From the NCBI RefSeq assembly GCF_018614975.1, contig NZ_JAGGNR010000005.1:124001-188000 (forward strand): DNA of 64,000 nt, written 5' to 3'. Positions 8,630 through 17,091 of this stretch are shown one piece after another (positions within the stretch are counted from its first letter, which is position 1; each line of letters starts with the position of its first letter). The notes beneath the pieces are model-generated. The model was not told the origin of the DNA. It did not search any database and was given only the letters and a program-made list of their open reading frames with translations. The stretch is from Paenibacillus polymyxa. GTDB taxonomy: Bacteria > Bacillota > Bacilli > Paenibacillales > Paenibacillaceae. A program made the position numbers and the translations under genes.

Positions 8630-9357
8630 CGTTGCCCCCCGGCAAGATCAAACCGCTGCTGTGCATCAGCGGTTGCCGCGCGCATAGCGGCCGCGGGCTG
8701 GCGCAGCATCCGTCCGTGGCCTACAGCCAGCACGGACGCTTCCAGCTCGGCCAGGCGCTTCGCGCTGGCCAGAGCCGCTTCGCGGTTCCACGTCGCCAGC
8801 GCGGGGAACGGGAAGAGCGGGCGCATGCGGCCGGATACGGCAAGGCCGCCGTGCAGCTGGTACGCGTCGCCAGCGATGAGCACGCGGCTGCGCGTATCCA
8901 TGAAGGACATATGTCCCGGCGTATGTCCTGGTGAGGCAATGGCGACCAGTGAACCAATATGGTCACCGTCATCCAGCAAGTGGTTGGGCTGGGTGTGCAC
9001 CGCTTTGGGCTTGGGCACGCCGCCGCGTACCGGGGTTTGAGGCTCACCGGGAAGAAGGGAAGTATCACCCGCCAATAGCCGTGCATCTCGTCTGGAGATG
9101 AAAACCTCGGCTTGGGGCAGTGCCTCTTTGAGACGATCCAACGCACCAATATGGTCGCTATGAGCGTGAGTCAGAATGATTTTGGTAATGGGCTTCCCAA
9201 GGGACTGGGCAGCTGCCAAAATCCCCTTAAGACTGAATGGCATTCCGGCATCAATCAGGGTTAATCCATCTTCCTCTTCAACCAGGTATACGTTCACAGG
9301 GAAGAGTCTTGGGAAAAACGTAACTTGAACGACATCAAATTCTCGGGTAATACGCAT
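8626..9357 (-). CDS. Metallo-beta-lactamase-fold hydrolase
   Basis: A 243-residue cytosolic hydrolase of the MBL superfamily. Metal-binding motif THAHSDHIG (HxHxDH), second His in SPGHTPGHMSF, Asp in LIAGDAY and the last His in AVGHGRM are all present, giving a complete dinuclear site. The start is preceded by AAGGAGG. It is the first gene of a two-gene operon with the TetR regulator. Substrate is unknown; glyoxalase II-like or lactonase activity is plausible. Regulation by the co-transcribed TetR suggests detoxification or signal-molecule hydrolysis, which is inference. Confidence 0.88.
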   Translation of the reverse strand: MRITREFDVVQVTFFPRLFPVNVYLVEEEDGLTLIDAGMPFSLKGILAAAQSLGKPITKIILTHAHSDHIGALDRLKEALPQAEVFISRRDARLLAGDTSLLPGEPQTPVRGGVPKPKAVHTQPNHLLDDGDHIGSLVAIASPGHTPGHMSFMDTRSRVLIAGDAYQLHGGLAVSGRMRPLFPFPALATWNREAALASAKRLAELEASVLAVGHGRMLRQPAAAMRAATADAQQRFDLAGGQR

Positions 9358-9375
9358 TGTTAAACCCTCCTTAAA

Positions 9376-9419
9376 ACTAATGATATTAGTATAATAACTA
9401 ATGGGATTAGTTTTAGCAA
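9376..9419 (-). promoter_or_regulatory. Promoter with two TetR-type palindromic operators
   Basis: On the minus strand TTGCTA (9419-9414) and TATTAT (9396-9391) are 17 bases apart. ACTAAT-N3-ATTAGT occurs at 9376-9390, over the expected transcription start, and AACTAAT-N3-ATTAGTT at 9396-9412, filling the -35/-10 spacer. Centres are 21 bases apart, two helical turns, so two dimers could bind the same face. Confidence 0.75.
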
Positions 9420-9477
9420 TACCTGTTGTTCATTTTATTTAAATAAAAAAAAATTAAAATAATGATGCACTTTACAA

Positions 9478-9491
9478 AAAAAGCGTTTTCA
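9478..9491. promoter_or_regulatory. cre-like catabolite site
   Basis: On the minus strand the sequence TGAAAACGCTTTTT matches the Bacillus cre consensus except at the final CA. It overlaps the -35 region of the promoter at 9486-9514. Confidence 0.35.
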
Positions 9492-9519
9492 AATCGGAGA
9501 TTACCGATTATAATAATCA

Positions 9520-9590
9520 CGTAAGCCCTTTCATATGTCTATCTTATTGGAGCCCTTCGCGTAGCGGAAGGCTCACTTTTTTGTCTTTTT
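9520..9590 (+). ncRNA. Candidate small RNA (promoter 9486-9514, terminator 9550-9590)
   Basis: TTTTCA at 9486-9491 and TATAAT at 9509-9514 are 17 bases apart. A hairpin with GAGCC (9550-9554) paired to GGCTC (9570-9574) and further inner pairs is followed by a T-rich tail. No ORF fits in the roughly 70 bases between, so the unit could encode a short RNA. Alternatively the hairpin could simply be an isolated terminator with a chance -10 box. Two further promoter-like features are the only other content of the 430-base gap 9358-9788. Confidence 0.3.
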
Positions 9591-9697
9591 TAGATTAAAA
9601 TGAAGACGGGATGTTAATCCTAGCTTAATTGTGTTGATAAGCTGTAAGTATTGGTATAACAGGAAATATCACGTTTGATCTCCATGCTGGGTGAAAG

Positions 9698-9735
9698 TTG
9701 ACAAACATAACTGTTATTCATATAATGACAGTTAT
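9698..9735 (+). promoter_or_regulatory. Rrf2 gene promoter with long palindromic operator
   Basis: TTGACA (9698-9703) and TATAAT (9721-9726) are separated by 17 bases, a near-consensus promoter. ATAACTGT (9707-9714) and ACAGTTAT (9728-9735) form a perfect inverted repeat whose 13-base centre is also largely symmetric, giving a 29-base dyad covering the -10 box. This is the expected kind of site for an autoregulating Rrf2 dimer. Confidence 0.75.
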
Positions 9736-9788
9736 ACTTACCTTGAGTTGGAGTTCATCGGTGTTGTAAGCCGGGAAGGGAGTAAGTG

Positions 9789-10253
9789 ATGAACAGTGAA
9801 TTTACCATAGCGGTGCATTGTCTTGTTTTTCTGTCGATGAAAAATGAATGTATGGCCAATAGTGAAGATTTGTCCCAGAGTGTGGGTACACACCCGGCCA
9901 GAGTCCGTAAGGTACTTAGTGTTCTGCGCAAGCATGGTTACCTGACGACCAAGGAAGGTGCTCATGGTGGGTACTTGCTTAGCCGTCCAAGTGAAGAGAT
10001 CAAGCTCGGAGAATTATATAGACTGGTAGCTGGTGGTTCACTTGGTCCCAACTGGTGCTCAGGGGAATCCGGTTCATCGTGCGTGGTATCTTCCAATATG
10101 CAGGATGTGATGGGGAACATATATAATGGAGGCGAAGAGGCGCTCAGCGCTTATTTTGATCGTATCTCCATTCAGGATGTGAAAGAGCGCATAGGTCATG
10201 GGGAGGCGATAACCCTGTCGCTCAATGGATTGCCTGCAAAGGAGAAGTCCTGA
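9789..10253 (+). CDS. Rrf2-family transcriptional regulator
   Basis: A 154-residue winged-helix regulator. The start NSEFTIAVHCLVFLSMKN, the recognition region VGTHPARVRKVLSVLRKHGY and the wing GAHGGYLLSRP are diagnostic of Rrf2 proteins. It has Cys residues in NWCSGESGSSC but not the three-Cys spacing of IscR-type iron-sulfur members, so redox or small-molecule sensing is possible. ATG at 9789 follows GGGAAGGGA. It probably represses its own promoter through the 29-base dyad and may control the nitroreductase 260 bases downstream, as is common for YwnA/YwgB-like Rrf2 genes. Confidence 0.9.
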   Translation: MNSEFTIAVHCLVFLSMKNECMANSEDLSQSVGTHPARVRKVLSVLRKHGYLTTKEGAHGGYLLSRPSEEIKLGELYRLVAGGSLGPNWCSGESGSSCVVSSNMQDVMGNIYNGGEEALSAYFDRISIQDVKERIGHGEAITLSLNGLPAKEKS

Positions 10254-10514
10254 CGGAGTCCACAACGAATGGTCCTTCATGACATGGCCATGGTTTAGTC
10301 AGGCATGGTGGACAAATTATGGTACTGGCGTATGCTCCGGTGAAAGATCCATTAATGTTCTCAGGCGATTCCGGGCATAACGTGAACACAGATGGGGAGA
10401 GATCGTCTGCGCTGATGTTATTTTCGGAAGGCAAATCCTTGGTAGAGTATACATCAATTTCACCTTGCGAAAGTAAAGAAGTATAAACAAATTAGATTCT
10501 GGGGAGTGGAACAC

Positions 10515-11141
10515 ATGTCAGGCATTGAAAAAAATGAAACACTTCGTGTTATTAGCGAGCGCCATGCTGTCAAAAAGTACGAAAAAGGTTTTGAATTGCC
10601 TGAAGCGGACCTGAACGCGATCTTGACAGCGGCTGCAGAAGCACCATCTTCATGGAACCTGCAACACTGGAGATTCCTCGTGATTGAATCCGAAGCAGAC
10701 AAAGCGAAATTGCTGCCAGTTGCTTATGGTCAAAGTCAGATCGTCGAAAGTTCAGTTACGATTGCTGTTCTCGGAGATTTGGAAGCAAACCGTAACACCG
10801 TAATCTACGATCAAGCTGTTGAAGCAGGCGCACTGACTGCTGAGGTTCGTGACGCATTGGTTAAACAGATCAACGGTGCTTACCAAAGCCCGCAAATCGC
10901 TCGCGATGAAGCGATCCGTAATGCATCTTTTGCTTCCCAAAATATTATGCTTGCTGCACGCTCCCTGGGTTACGATACATGTCCAATCGGTGGATATAAT
11001 CCACAAAAACTGATCGAAACATTCAACATTCCTGCACGATTTGTGCCAACGTTGTTGATTACTGTAGGTAAAGCTGCACAGCCAGCTCGCCCGTCAGGAC
11101 GTTTACCGTTGTCTGAGGTCGTTGTTAAAGGTTCTTTCTAA
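10515..11141 (+). CDS. Nitroreductase-family FMN oxidoreductase
   Basis: A 208-residue NAD(P)H:FMN oxidoreductase. Motifs are SERHAVKKYEKGFELPEADL at the start (FMN phosphate contact Arg/His), AAEAPSSWNLQHWRF, and SFASQNIMLAARSLGYDTCPIGG toward the C-terminus. Full family length. ATG at 10515 is preferred, with GGGGAG eight bases upstream. Preceded by the Rrf2 regulator and closed by a strong hairpin, it is a likely Rrf2-regulated gene for reducing quinones, nitro compounds or electrophiles. The 260-base gap before it shows no other gene. Confidence 0.9.
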   Translation: MSGIEKNETLRVISERHAVKKYEKGFELPEADLNAILTAAAEAPSSWNLQHWRFLVIESEADKAKLLPVAYGQSQIVESSVTIAVLGDLEANRNTVIYDQAVEAGALTAEVRDALVKQINGAYQSPQIARDEAIRNASFASQNIMLAARSLGYDTCPIGGYNPQKLIETFNIPARFVPTLLITVGKAAQPARPSGRLPLSEVVVKGSF

Positions 11142-11189
11142 GTTAAAAAGGTAAATCTGATGATTGCATCAGTGATATAGGTATAATAC

Positions 11190-11230
11190 AAACGGCCGCA
11201 CTTTCCTGTTGAGGGAAGGTGCGGCTGTTT
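11190..11230 (+). terminator. Hairpin terminator after nitroreductase gene
   Basis: A long GC-rich stem, AAACGGCCGCACTTTCC against GGAAGGTGCGGCTGTTT, with a short loop. Lies between convergent genes. Confidence 0.8.
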
Positions 11231-11327
11231 GCCATATTGGAGTTTGTGTGTAAAAGGCCATTCATTGGGACTCCAATAGATCAGATTCAACACTAAAGTG
11301 AGTTCGTAGCTTCCACCAAGGAAATGA

Positions 11328-12011
11328 TTACTTTTCAGGTGTTTCCGGGATTTGTGGTGCATGGAACGATTCCATGTACTCGATTGCGTTATACATCATC
11401 ACTGCTGCTTCAGCGCGAGTAATCGTTTGTTTGGGATTGAAGTTTCCGTCGGCATCCAGTTCATTGATCTTGAGAACGAGTGAACGCTGAATGGCACCTT
11501 GATACTCTGGCGTAAGTTCCTGTTCGTCGGTAATGTCCACAGGTTTGATATTAATCATCGGCAGACCGCCTTTGGCTTCAATGCCCTGCATCAGGAACAG
11601 TGTGAATTGTTCACGAGTAAGCGGTTTGGACGGATCGATATCCGGTGGCATCTGAATGCCATTATATTGAGCGCGGATAAATGCATCACTGTACCATACG
11701 CCATCTTTTACATTGGCGAAGTGGTCACTTGGCACTGGCATTTTGATAAAACGAATGGTGTCCAGATTCAGATTCAGTCCGTCCGCAATCAGTTGAATGC
11801 CCTGAGCGGTATTTAACTCCAGTTCAGGCTTGAACAAGCTGTCGCTCACGCCTTTGATGAATCCATCCTGATGGAGAGATTCGATTTTGTCTGCTCCTGC
11901 GATACCTTGAATATCCGTAAATTGGGCCTGCGCTGCGTTAATCGGGCCTGCACTTAGAGACAGCGTGAGCAGAGCTCCCGCAGTTAATGTAGCAAGTATA
12001 TTTTTTTTCAT
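11328..12011 (-). CDS. Secreted SLH-domain protein
   Basis: A 227-residue exported protein with signal peptide MKKNILATLTAGALLTLSLS ending near INAAQA. The remainder consists of about three S-layer homology modules: FTDIQGIAGADKIESLHQDG, then FANVKDGVWYSDAFIRA with PLTREQFTLFLMQG, then a C-terminal unit with QTITRAEAAVMMYNAI. Such modules bind pyruvylated secondary cell-wall polymers. There is no other enzymatic domain, so it probably decorates or organises the cell wall. Start codon ATG is followed directly by a standard signal peptide. Confidence 0.85.
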   Translation of the reverse strand: MKKNILATLTAGALLTLSLSAGPINAAQAQFTDIQGIAGADKIESLHQDGFIKGVSDSLFKPELELNTAQGIQLIADGLNLNLDTIRFIKMPVPSDHFANVKDGVWYSDAFIRAQYNGIQMPPDIDPSKPLTREQFTLFLMQGIEAKGGLPMINIKPVDITDEQELTPEYQGAIQRSLVLKINELDADGNFNPKQTITRAEAAVMMYNAIEYMESFHAPQIPETPEK

Positions 12012-12156
12012 GATAGGTTCGCCTCACTTTTCCAGGGATGATCCCTTTATATAAAAGTTATTTGCCCCTATAGACGACCCTTCCGTTCAAAAGGTTGCTG
12101 CAATTTTCCAACTGAATTCATAATCATTCAGATAGGGCTAAGAGAGGGCACTGCCG

Positions 12157-13068
12157 TTAACCTTTGGATTTATTTCGATAATCCGTGGGTGAACGTCCCA
12201 TCATTTTGCTGAACAGACGGGAGAAGTAGTATGGGTCCTTGAATCCAAGCTCGGAACTGATCTGCTTCACGGTCCAATCGGTAAAATCCAGATAACGGCA
12301 GGAATGCTGAATCTTGAGCCGCAGGAAATAATCGATGGGCGAATGCCCCGTAGCTTGCTTGAATAACTGAGAGTAATGAGGGACAGACAGCCTCGCGTGT
12401 GCCGCCAGTTCCTTGAGGGTGATTCCATTCTCCAGGTGCTCCAGCATATATTGAACGGATTGTTCAGCCGCACGTTTGCTGCTCACGATCCCGCCATCTG
12501 TTCCTGTCGTTTCCGGTCCATAAGCGAGCATGCCAAGCATATAACCAATAATCTGGGAGGCATATGTCATCGTCTGCATGGAGTAACCCGTCTCTAACGC
12601 GCCGTAACATTCATGAAACAGCTCAAGCCATTTTTGCGCCTTGGCTGGTGGCATGGTAGTAATATGATGAGTTAACAAGGGTTCGATGTAGGATAAAGCG
12701 TGCTCCCCGCGCAGATGAATCCAGAAGATGCTCCATGGTTCAGTTGCGTTGGCACCATACACATGAGGGACATGAGCGGGTAATATGACGAGGTTTCCCG
12801 AGCTGACATCATATGGCTTACTGCCATCCATCGTATACCAGCCTGTGCCTTGGACACAGTACATCAGAATGTGTGATTCACAACCATCGGGGCGATCACG
12901 GTAATGATGTTCTGCTTCGTGAAAGTAACCGATATCCGTAACGTATAACCCGGACGTGACTGGATAAGCTGCGGCTTCTTGCAGCAGCGGGTCCGGAAGC
13001 ACAATGAGTTTTTGCATACGAAATCCGTCAGATTTACGAAGTAAGGGTGGTCTGTTGTTAGGTCTCAT
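12157..13068 (-). CDS. AraC-family transcriptional regulator with cupin sensor domain
   Basis: A regulator of about 303 residues. The N-terminal half is a cupin-type arabinose-binding-like domain (HILMYCVQGTGWYTMDG, LVILPAHVPHVYGANA). The C-terminal half has the double HTH (LKELAAHARLSVPHYSQLFK and VKQISSELGFKDPYYFSRLF, KMMGRSPTDYR). The start is uncertain: ATG at 13068 or ATG at 13017 both lack a good ribosome-binding site; the frame extends to 13128. It is divergent from the lactonase gene at 13251, a likely target. Carbohydrate sensing is inferred from the family. Confidence 0.85.
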   Translation of the reverse strand: MRPNNRPPLLRKSDGFRMQKLIVLPDPLLQEAAAYPVTSGLYVTDIGYFHEAEHHYRDRPDGCESHILMYCVQGTGWYTMDGSKPYDVSSGNLVILPAHVPHVYGANATEPWSIFWIHLRGEHALSYIEPLLTHHITTMPPAKAQKWLELFHECYGALETGYSMQTMTYASQIIGYMLGMLAYGPETTGTDGGIVSSKRAAEQSVQYMLEHLENGITLKELAAHARLSVPHYSQLFKQATGHSPIDYFLRLKIQHSCRYLDFTDWTVKQISSELGFKDPYYFSRLFSKMMGRSPTDYRNKSKG

Positions 13069-13250
13069 ACTCTGTATTATGGTGAGAGGGAATAAGGGAG
13101 TCAATGACAGAATGAGAGCGCTCACCAATTATGATCTAATTTAGAAAGCCACGTTACAGGAAGTGAAGCAGTTGCCCGTGAATTGGGTAAGTACATATCA
13201 GTGGGAAGAATCAGAACAGTGAATATACAGGATAAGGGAGAGATCTAGTT

Positions 13251-14306
13251 ATGGAACCAGTCACAACTCAGGAAACGCTTTTTTATACAGGTACGTATGC
13301 GTCAGCGGATGAACCTGGAATATTCCTATGTACGTTGAATGCGGATACAGGAGAGATGCGAATGGTCAATCACATGGATGGTGTGGATAATCCGTCTTAT
13401 CTGGCGCTAAGCCACGATGGAAACTGTCTGTATGTGGCGAGTGAGACAGACGAGGGAGAGGTGTTGGTCTATCGGAGAGATACGGCAACGAGTGAGCTGC
13501 ACCTGATGGATCGAAAACAGACCAGAGGGGCTTCTCCATGTTATGTGTCTGTCTCCACGGATGGTCAGTGGGTGTTCTCATCCAACTATAGCAGTGGCAG
13601 TGTCAATGTATTCCCGGTTGGCGATCAGGGGACGCTTGGTGAGATGAGTGCATGGGTGGAGCACACGGGAAGTGGAATCAACGAAGAACGCCAGGAAGGG
13701 CCGCATGCACACTCCATTCAACCTGATCCGTCCGGGCAGTATGCTGTCGTATGTGACCTCGGTCTGGATCAGATCATTGTGTATCGGTTGGAAGAGGGAC
13801 GTCTGGTTACCCATCGTGAGACGGATCAGCCACCGGGCGCAGGTCCAAGGCATCTTGTGTTCCATCCTAACTCGAAGTGGGCATATGTAATCAATGAATT
13901 GAACAATACGGTTACGGCATTCCTGTACGATGAGCGCAGAGGGGAGTTCACTACGGTGCAGCACATCTCGACACTTCCAGAAGGCCATAAAGGAGAGGGT
14001 ACGGCTGCGGACATCCGTGTATCTCCATGTGGACGTTTCCTGTATGCATCTAATCGGGGAGATGACAGCATCGTACTCTATCATATTGACCAGGAGAGCG
14101 GTGAGCTGGAAGCTGTAGAGTGGACATCCACGATTGGGCAGACACCGCGTAACTTTAATATTTTGCCAGGTGGGATTCTGGTCGTGGCGAATCAGGACAG
14201 CAATAACCTCGTAGGCTTCCAGATCAGTGAAGAAGACGGACGGCTGACGCATAACGGGTTCAAGCTGGAACTGCCTCGTCCGGTATGCATTGCTCCTGTG
14301 GTATAA
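13251..14306 (+). CDS. Lactonase-family seven-bladed beta-propeller protein (6-phosphogluconolactonase type)
   Basis: 351 residues, cytosolic (no signal). Repeated blade signatures such as NPSYLALSHDGNCLYVASE, ASPCYVSVSTDGQWVFSSNY, GPRHLVFHPNSKWAYVINEL and ADIRVSPCGRFLYASNRGDD, with HAHSIQPDPSG, are typical of the YbhE/YkgB Pgl-type lactonase family. It would hydrolyse 6-phosphogluconolactone or another sugar lactone. AAGGGAGA precedes the ATG. It is transcribed divergently from the AraC regulator and ends at a clear terminator. Confidence 0.9.
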   Translation: MEPVTTQETLFYTGTYASADEPGIFLCTLNADTGEMRMVNHMDGVDNPSYLALSHDGNCLYVASETDEGEVLVYRRDTATSELHLMDRKQTRGASPCYVSVSTDGQWVFSSNYSSGSVNVFPVGDQGTLGEMSAWVEHTGSGINEERQEGPHAHSIQPDPSGQYAVVCDLGLDQIIVYRLEEGRLVTHRETDQPPGAGPRHLVFHPNSKWAYVINELNNTVTAFLYDERRGEFTTVQHISTLPEGHKGEGTAADIRVSPCGRFLYASNRGDDSIVLYHIDQESGELEAVEWTSTIGQTPRNFNILPGGILVVANQDSNNLVGFQISEEDGRLTHNGFKLELPRPVCIAPVV

Positions 14307-14360
14307 AAGTTGTAATACGGTGAAGCGAAAGTGAAATATTACATCTGAAAAGTTGTCTAT

Positions 14361-14406
14361 AAGCTGTGAAATCATGTTGAAATACATGGTTTTACAGCTT
14401 TTTTAG
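14361..14406 (+). terminator. Terminator after lactonase gene
   Basis: AAGCTGTGAAATCATGT pairs with ACATGGTTTTACAGCTT (a few mismatches or wobble pairs), followed by TTTTTAG. Confidence 0.75.
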
Positions 14407-14450
14407 TGTTTTCATGTGATAAAAATGAGTCTGTCATCCTTTTTAGCAAG

Positions 14451-14499
14451 TTGACATGAGAGGAAGCGAACGTTATCATAATAACTGATCGAACAATCA
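14451..14499 (+). promoter_or_regulatory. Promoter and putative operator of TetR gene
   Basis: TTGACA (14451-14456) and TATCAT (14474-14479) with a 17-base spacer. CTGATCGAACAATCA at 14485-14499 covers the transcription start and shares AACAATCA, in opposite orientation, with the promoter at 15177-15212. Confidence 0.55.
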
Positions 14500-14542
14500 A
14501 AATAAAAAATAATCAATCAATTCCCTGAAGGTAGATGAAAAG

Positions 14543-15142
14543 ATGAAAAACAAGCAGTATTTAATAGCCGATGCCCGCAAAGAACAAATCATTCATGCTG
14601 CGATTGAGGTTCTCACAGAGATTGGATATTTTAGCACCAGCCTATCCAAAATAGCAAAAAGGGCGAATACGAGTACGGGACTCATCTCGTATCATTTTTC
14701 TGGCAAGGAAGATTTGATGAACAATACGTTGCTCTATTTGGTTGAACAAGAGAAAGCTTTTATGATAGAGAGAGTAGAAAAAAAATCTTCCAGTCTGGAA
14801 AAATTGATGGCCTATATAGAAGCGGGAATCACCTATCGCGCTATAAAACGTGGGAACACCACGGCATTATTGGAAATTGTGTTTAATGTTCGCACACCAG
14901 ATAATGTTCCTTATTTTCGGTTAGAAATCAATCCTGAAGATGAATTAATCGTCCTGGTAGAAGAGATTCTGAAAGAAGGACAAAAATCGAAAGAATTTCA
15001 AGATTTTGATCCCAAAGTCATTGCCATGATGATCAGAGGGGCTGTTTCGCTATCGATGTCCCTGCCTCAAAACGAGAGTATAATGAGCTTTAAAGATTAC
15101 ACAGAAAAGGTGACAAAGAACGTTTTAAAAATGATTCAATAA
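14543..15142 (+). CDS. TetR/AcrR-family transcriptional regulator
   Basis: A 199-residue regulator with HTH at residues about 12-58 (ARKEQIIHAAIEVLTEIGYF, LSKIAKRANTSTGLISYHF). The ligand domain ends with a long helical region typical of YfiR/BetI-like members. It begins an AT-rich block (to about 16900) that contrasts with surrounding genes and may have been acquired. The shared sequence element at its own promoter and that of the next gene suggests it controls both. Ligand unknown. Confidence 0.88.
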   Translation: MKNKQYLIADARKEQIIHAAIEVLTEIGYFSTSLSKIAKRANTSTGLISYHFSGKEDLMNNTLLYLVEQEKAFMIERVEKKSSSLEKLMAYIEAGITYRAIKRGNTTALLEIVFNVRTPDNVPYFRLEINPEDELIVLVEEILKEGQKSKEFQDFDPKVIAMMIRGAVSLSMSLPQNESIMSFKDYTEKVTKNVLKMIQ

Positions 15143-15176
15143 CACCTAGAGACAAGTAATTTTTTTTAACTTAAAT

Positions 15177-15212
15177 TTGACTGGTTGATCAGAATTAAAA
15201 ATGATTGTTCAG
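15177..15212 (+). promoter_or_regulatory. Promoter with putative TetR operator before membrane-protein gene
   Basis: TTGACT (15177-15182) and AATGAT (15200-15205) are 17 bases apart. TTGATCAG (15185-15192) lies in the spacer and TGATTGTTCAG (15202-15212), the reverse complement of part of the site at 14485-14499, overlaps the -10 box. Confidence 0.4.
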
Positions 15213-15243
15213 TATTAAATATAAAGGAGGTTCCGTTCATCCC

Positions 15244-15900
15244 ATGTTTCAGTTCATTCGTCAACGTAAACGTCGTAAGAAATTAGAACAAGTGAAAGCA
15301 GGCGATGGTCATCTTTTACAAAAGTATCAGTTGTGGAGTATATTTACTCACTCCTTATTTCACATCAAAATAACGAATCATACTAGTGGGAAAACCACTT
15401 CATATGCCATAAAATCTAAATATTTTGTAGAAAAGCCCCGTGTTGATTTATACCACGAAAATAAACATGTTGCCTATTCTAAGCTTCCAGCAGCTTTTCC
15501 AGTCGAGAATGGCGTGATCGAAATAACAAACAATTCGACCGGGATTAATGGTATTCATTATATCAGGGCTAGCGAAGACACCTTTACCGTATCTCCGGAT
15601 AGACGTTCCATACGAGGTTTTCGAATGTGGGTGCATCGACGATTTCCTACCCTCAGCGCATTCATCGGTATGATCGCAATTATCATCTTGTTAATCTCCA
15701 TCGCTTTAAGCATCTCCCAAGTCTTAGAGTCCATCTCTGCTATTCCATGGGTTTCCGAAAATGTAGGTGTATTTGAATCGCCGCTCGAACTGTCCGTTTG
15801 GACATATTTTGCGATTGGTATTGCCGCAGCAATTGCAGGAACAGAACGGGTTCTAATGCTCAAAAACCATTGGTTAATTGATATGGAAAGCACACATTAG
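15244..15900 (+). CDS. Hypothetical two-helix membrane protein
   Basis: A 218-residue protein with a basic start (QFIRQRKRRKKLEQVK), a beta-rich middle (FHIKITNHTSGKTTSYAIKS, YHENKHVAYSKL) and two membrane helices at the C-terminus (LSAFIGMIAIIILLISIAL and ELSVWTYFAIGIAAAIAG). The ATG at 15244 lies 13 bases after AAAGGAGG, a long spacing, but no nearer start codon exists. Likely regulated by the upstream TetR protein. Family not recognised. Confidence 0.7.
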   Translation: MFQFIRQRKRRKKLEQVKAGDGHLLQKYQLWSIFTHSLFHIKITNHTSGKTTSYAIKSKYFVEKPRVDLYHENKHVAYSKLPAAFPVENGVIEITNNSTGINGIHYIRASEDTFTVSPDRRSIRGFRMWVHRRFPTLSAFIGMIAIIILLISIALSISQVLESISAIPWVSENVGVFESPLELSVWTYFAIGIAAAIAGTERVLMLKNHWLIDMESTH

Positions 15901-15937
15901 GATGATCAATGAAAATGAAGAAAGGATGAACGTTACG

Positions 15938-16900
15938 ATGATGAAACGACTCATGGCGATATTCTTGTTGATCGTAGTACTTGTAGTAGCAGGTTGTTCA
16001 AGCCCCAATCATGAACTGATCGAGAGTGAAGGGGCTAAGGGACAAGATAACGAACAGCAAATAAGTGAACCGGCTCTTGATTATGAGGGAAATGGAGGAT
16101 TTCTGTGGAAGGTGCTTCACGGCAAAACAACCATGTATGTGTATGGAACGATTCATTTGGGTCATCCAGACTTTTATCCGCTTGCTTCGGGAATTGAAAA
16201 GGCATATGAGGACGCAGACGTCATTCTTCCAGAGATCAATATGTTTAAAGTAGATGTGAATGAAGAAAAAATAAAGGAGATGGCTTTATTTGAGGATGAT
16301 ACCACGCTGGATGACGTGTTATCGGAGGCGTCTTATGCCAAGCTTTCAGAAATATTTGAAGCGCATGAAATGACTTTAGCCGATTATAATCACTTCCAGC
16401 CTTGGTTTTTAGGAACCTTATTAAACCAAATTAGTAATGAAGAAAGTGAACTAGCGCCGGAGTATGGGGTTGATTTATATTTTCTTCAACGTGCGTTAGA
16501 AGACAATAAGGAAATAGTTGACTTAGAAACCGTTGAGATGCAATATGAAGTGCAATCTGGTTTTAGTATGGAAACCCAAGTACAAATGTTAGAAGGTTCT
16601 ATAGCAGATCATGAGGAGACAGCGAGTTTTTTAAACCAGCTGGGATATAATTGGGTTCATGGAAATGAAGATGCGTTTAAGAATCAGTTAACTGAAGGTT
16701 TTGAAAGTGTTGATGAAAAGTATCAACAGGCAATCAATGATACTCGGAATATTCATATGGCTCATAAGCTCGATGAAATTTTACAAACGGATGATGGACA
16801 GACTTATTTTGTCTTCATCGGCGCTGCTCATGTTTTGATTGAACCCAGTGTTCCAGGAGAGCTTGAGAAAAAGGGATATGAAATGGAGCGGATTTATTAA
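15938..16900 (+). CDS. TraB/GumN-family lipoprotein
   Basis: A roughly 320-residue lipoprotein: signal MMKRLMAIFLLIVVLVVAGC with lipobox VAGC. The domain starts GGFLWKVLHGKTTMYVYGTI followed by HLGHPDFYPL, and ends TYFVFIGAAHVLIEP, the two conserved GxxH blocks of the TraB/GumN (ChaN/Tiki-like) fold, which resembles metal-dependent proteases. The His/Glu residues in GTIHLGH, LPEIN and GAAHVL are present. The exact start among ATGs at 15902, 15926, 15938 and 15941 is uncertain; 15938 gives the neatest signal peptide. Substrate unknown. It shares the AT-rich composition of its two neighbours. Confidence 0.85.
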   Translation: MMKRLMAIFLLIVVLVVAGCSSPNHELIESEGAKGQDNEQQISEPALDYEGNGGFLWKVLHGKTTMYVYGTIHLGHPDFYPLASGIEKAYEDADVILPEINMFKVDVNEEKIKEMALFEDDTTLDDVLSEASYAKLSEIFEAHEMTLADYNHFQPWFLGTLLNQISNEESELAPEYGVDLYFLQRALEDNKEIVDLETVEMQYEVQSGFSMETQVQMLEGSIADHEETASFLNQLGYNWVHGNEDAFKNQLTEGFESVDEKYQQAINDTRNIHMAHKLDEILQTDDGQTYFVFIGAAHVLIEPSVPGELEKKGYEMERIY

Positions 16901-16917
16901 TCCATCCCTTTGTTGCG

Positions 16918-16947
16918 AAGTCGAAGGAGAAATCCTTTGGCTTTTTT
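16918..16947 (+). terminator. Terminator after TraB-family gene
   Basis: AAGTCGAAGGA pairs with TCCTTTGGCTT through G-U pairs around GAAA, followed by TTTTT. Confidence 0.7.
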
Positions 16948-17091
16948 CATGCACACCATTCAAATACTAAATTAGACCTATAGATGGAATTATATGTTTA
17001 ATTTAAAATGAATATATTAAAGAGCTTACATAAAAAGATGGCGCTACAAAGGGCATCGGGCTTACCAATACAATTGGGGGGGCAATTGTTT

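Noticed and set aside
10322..10485. A roughly 50-codon ORF between Rrf2 and nitroreductase genes
   Set aside because: No ribosome-binding site and no coding signature; more likely leader or spacer.
13578..14387. A 269-residue minus-strand ORF
   Set aside because: Antisense to the lactonase gene, extends into its terminator, and shows no motif.
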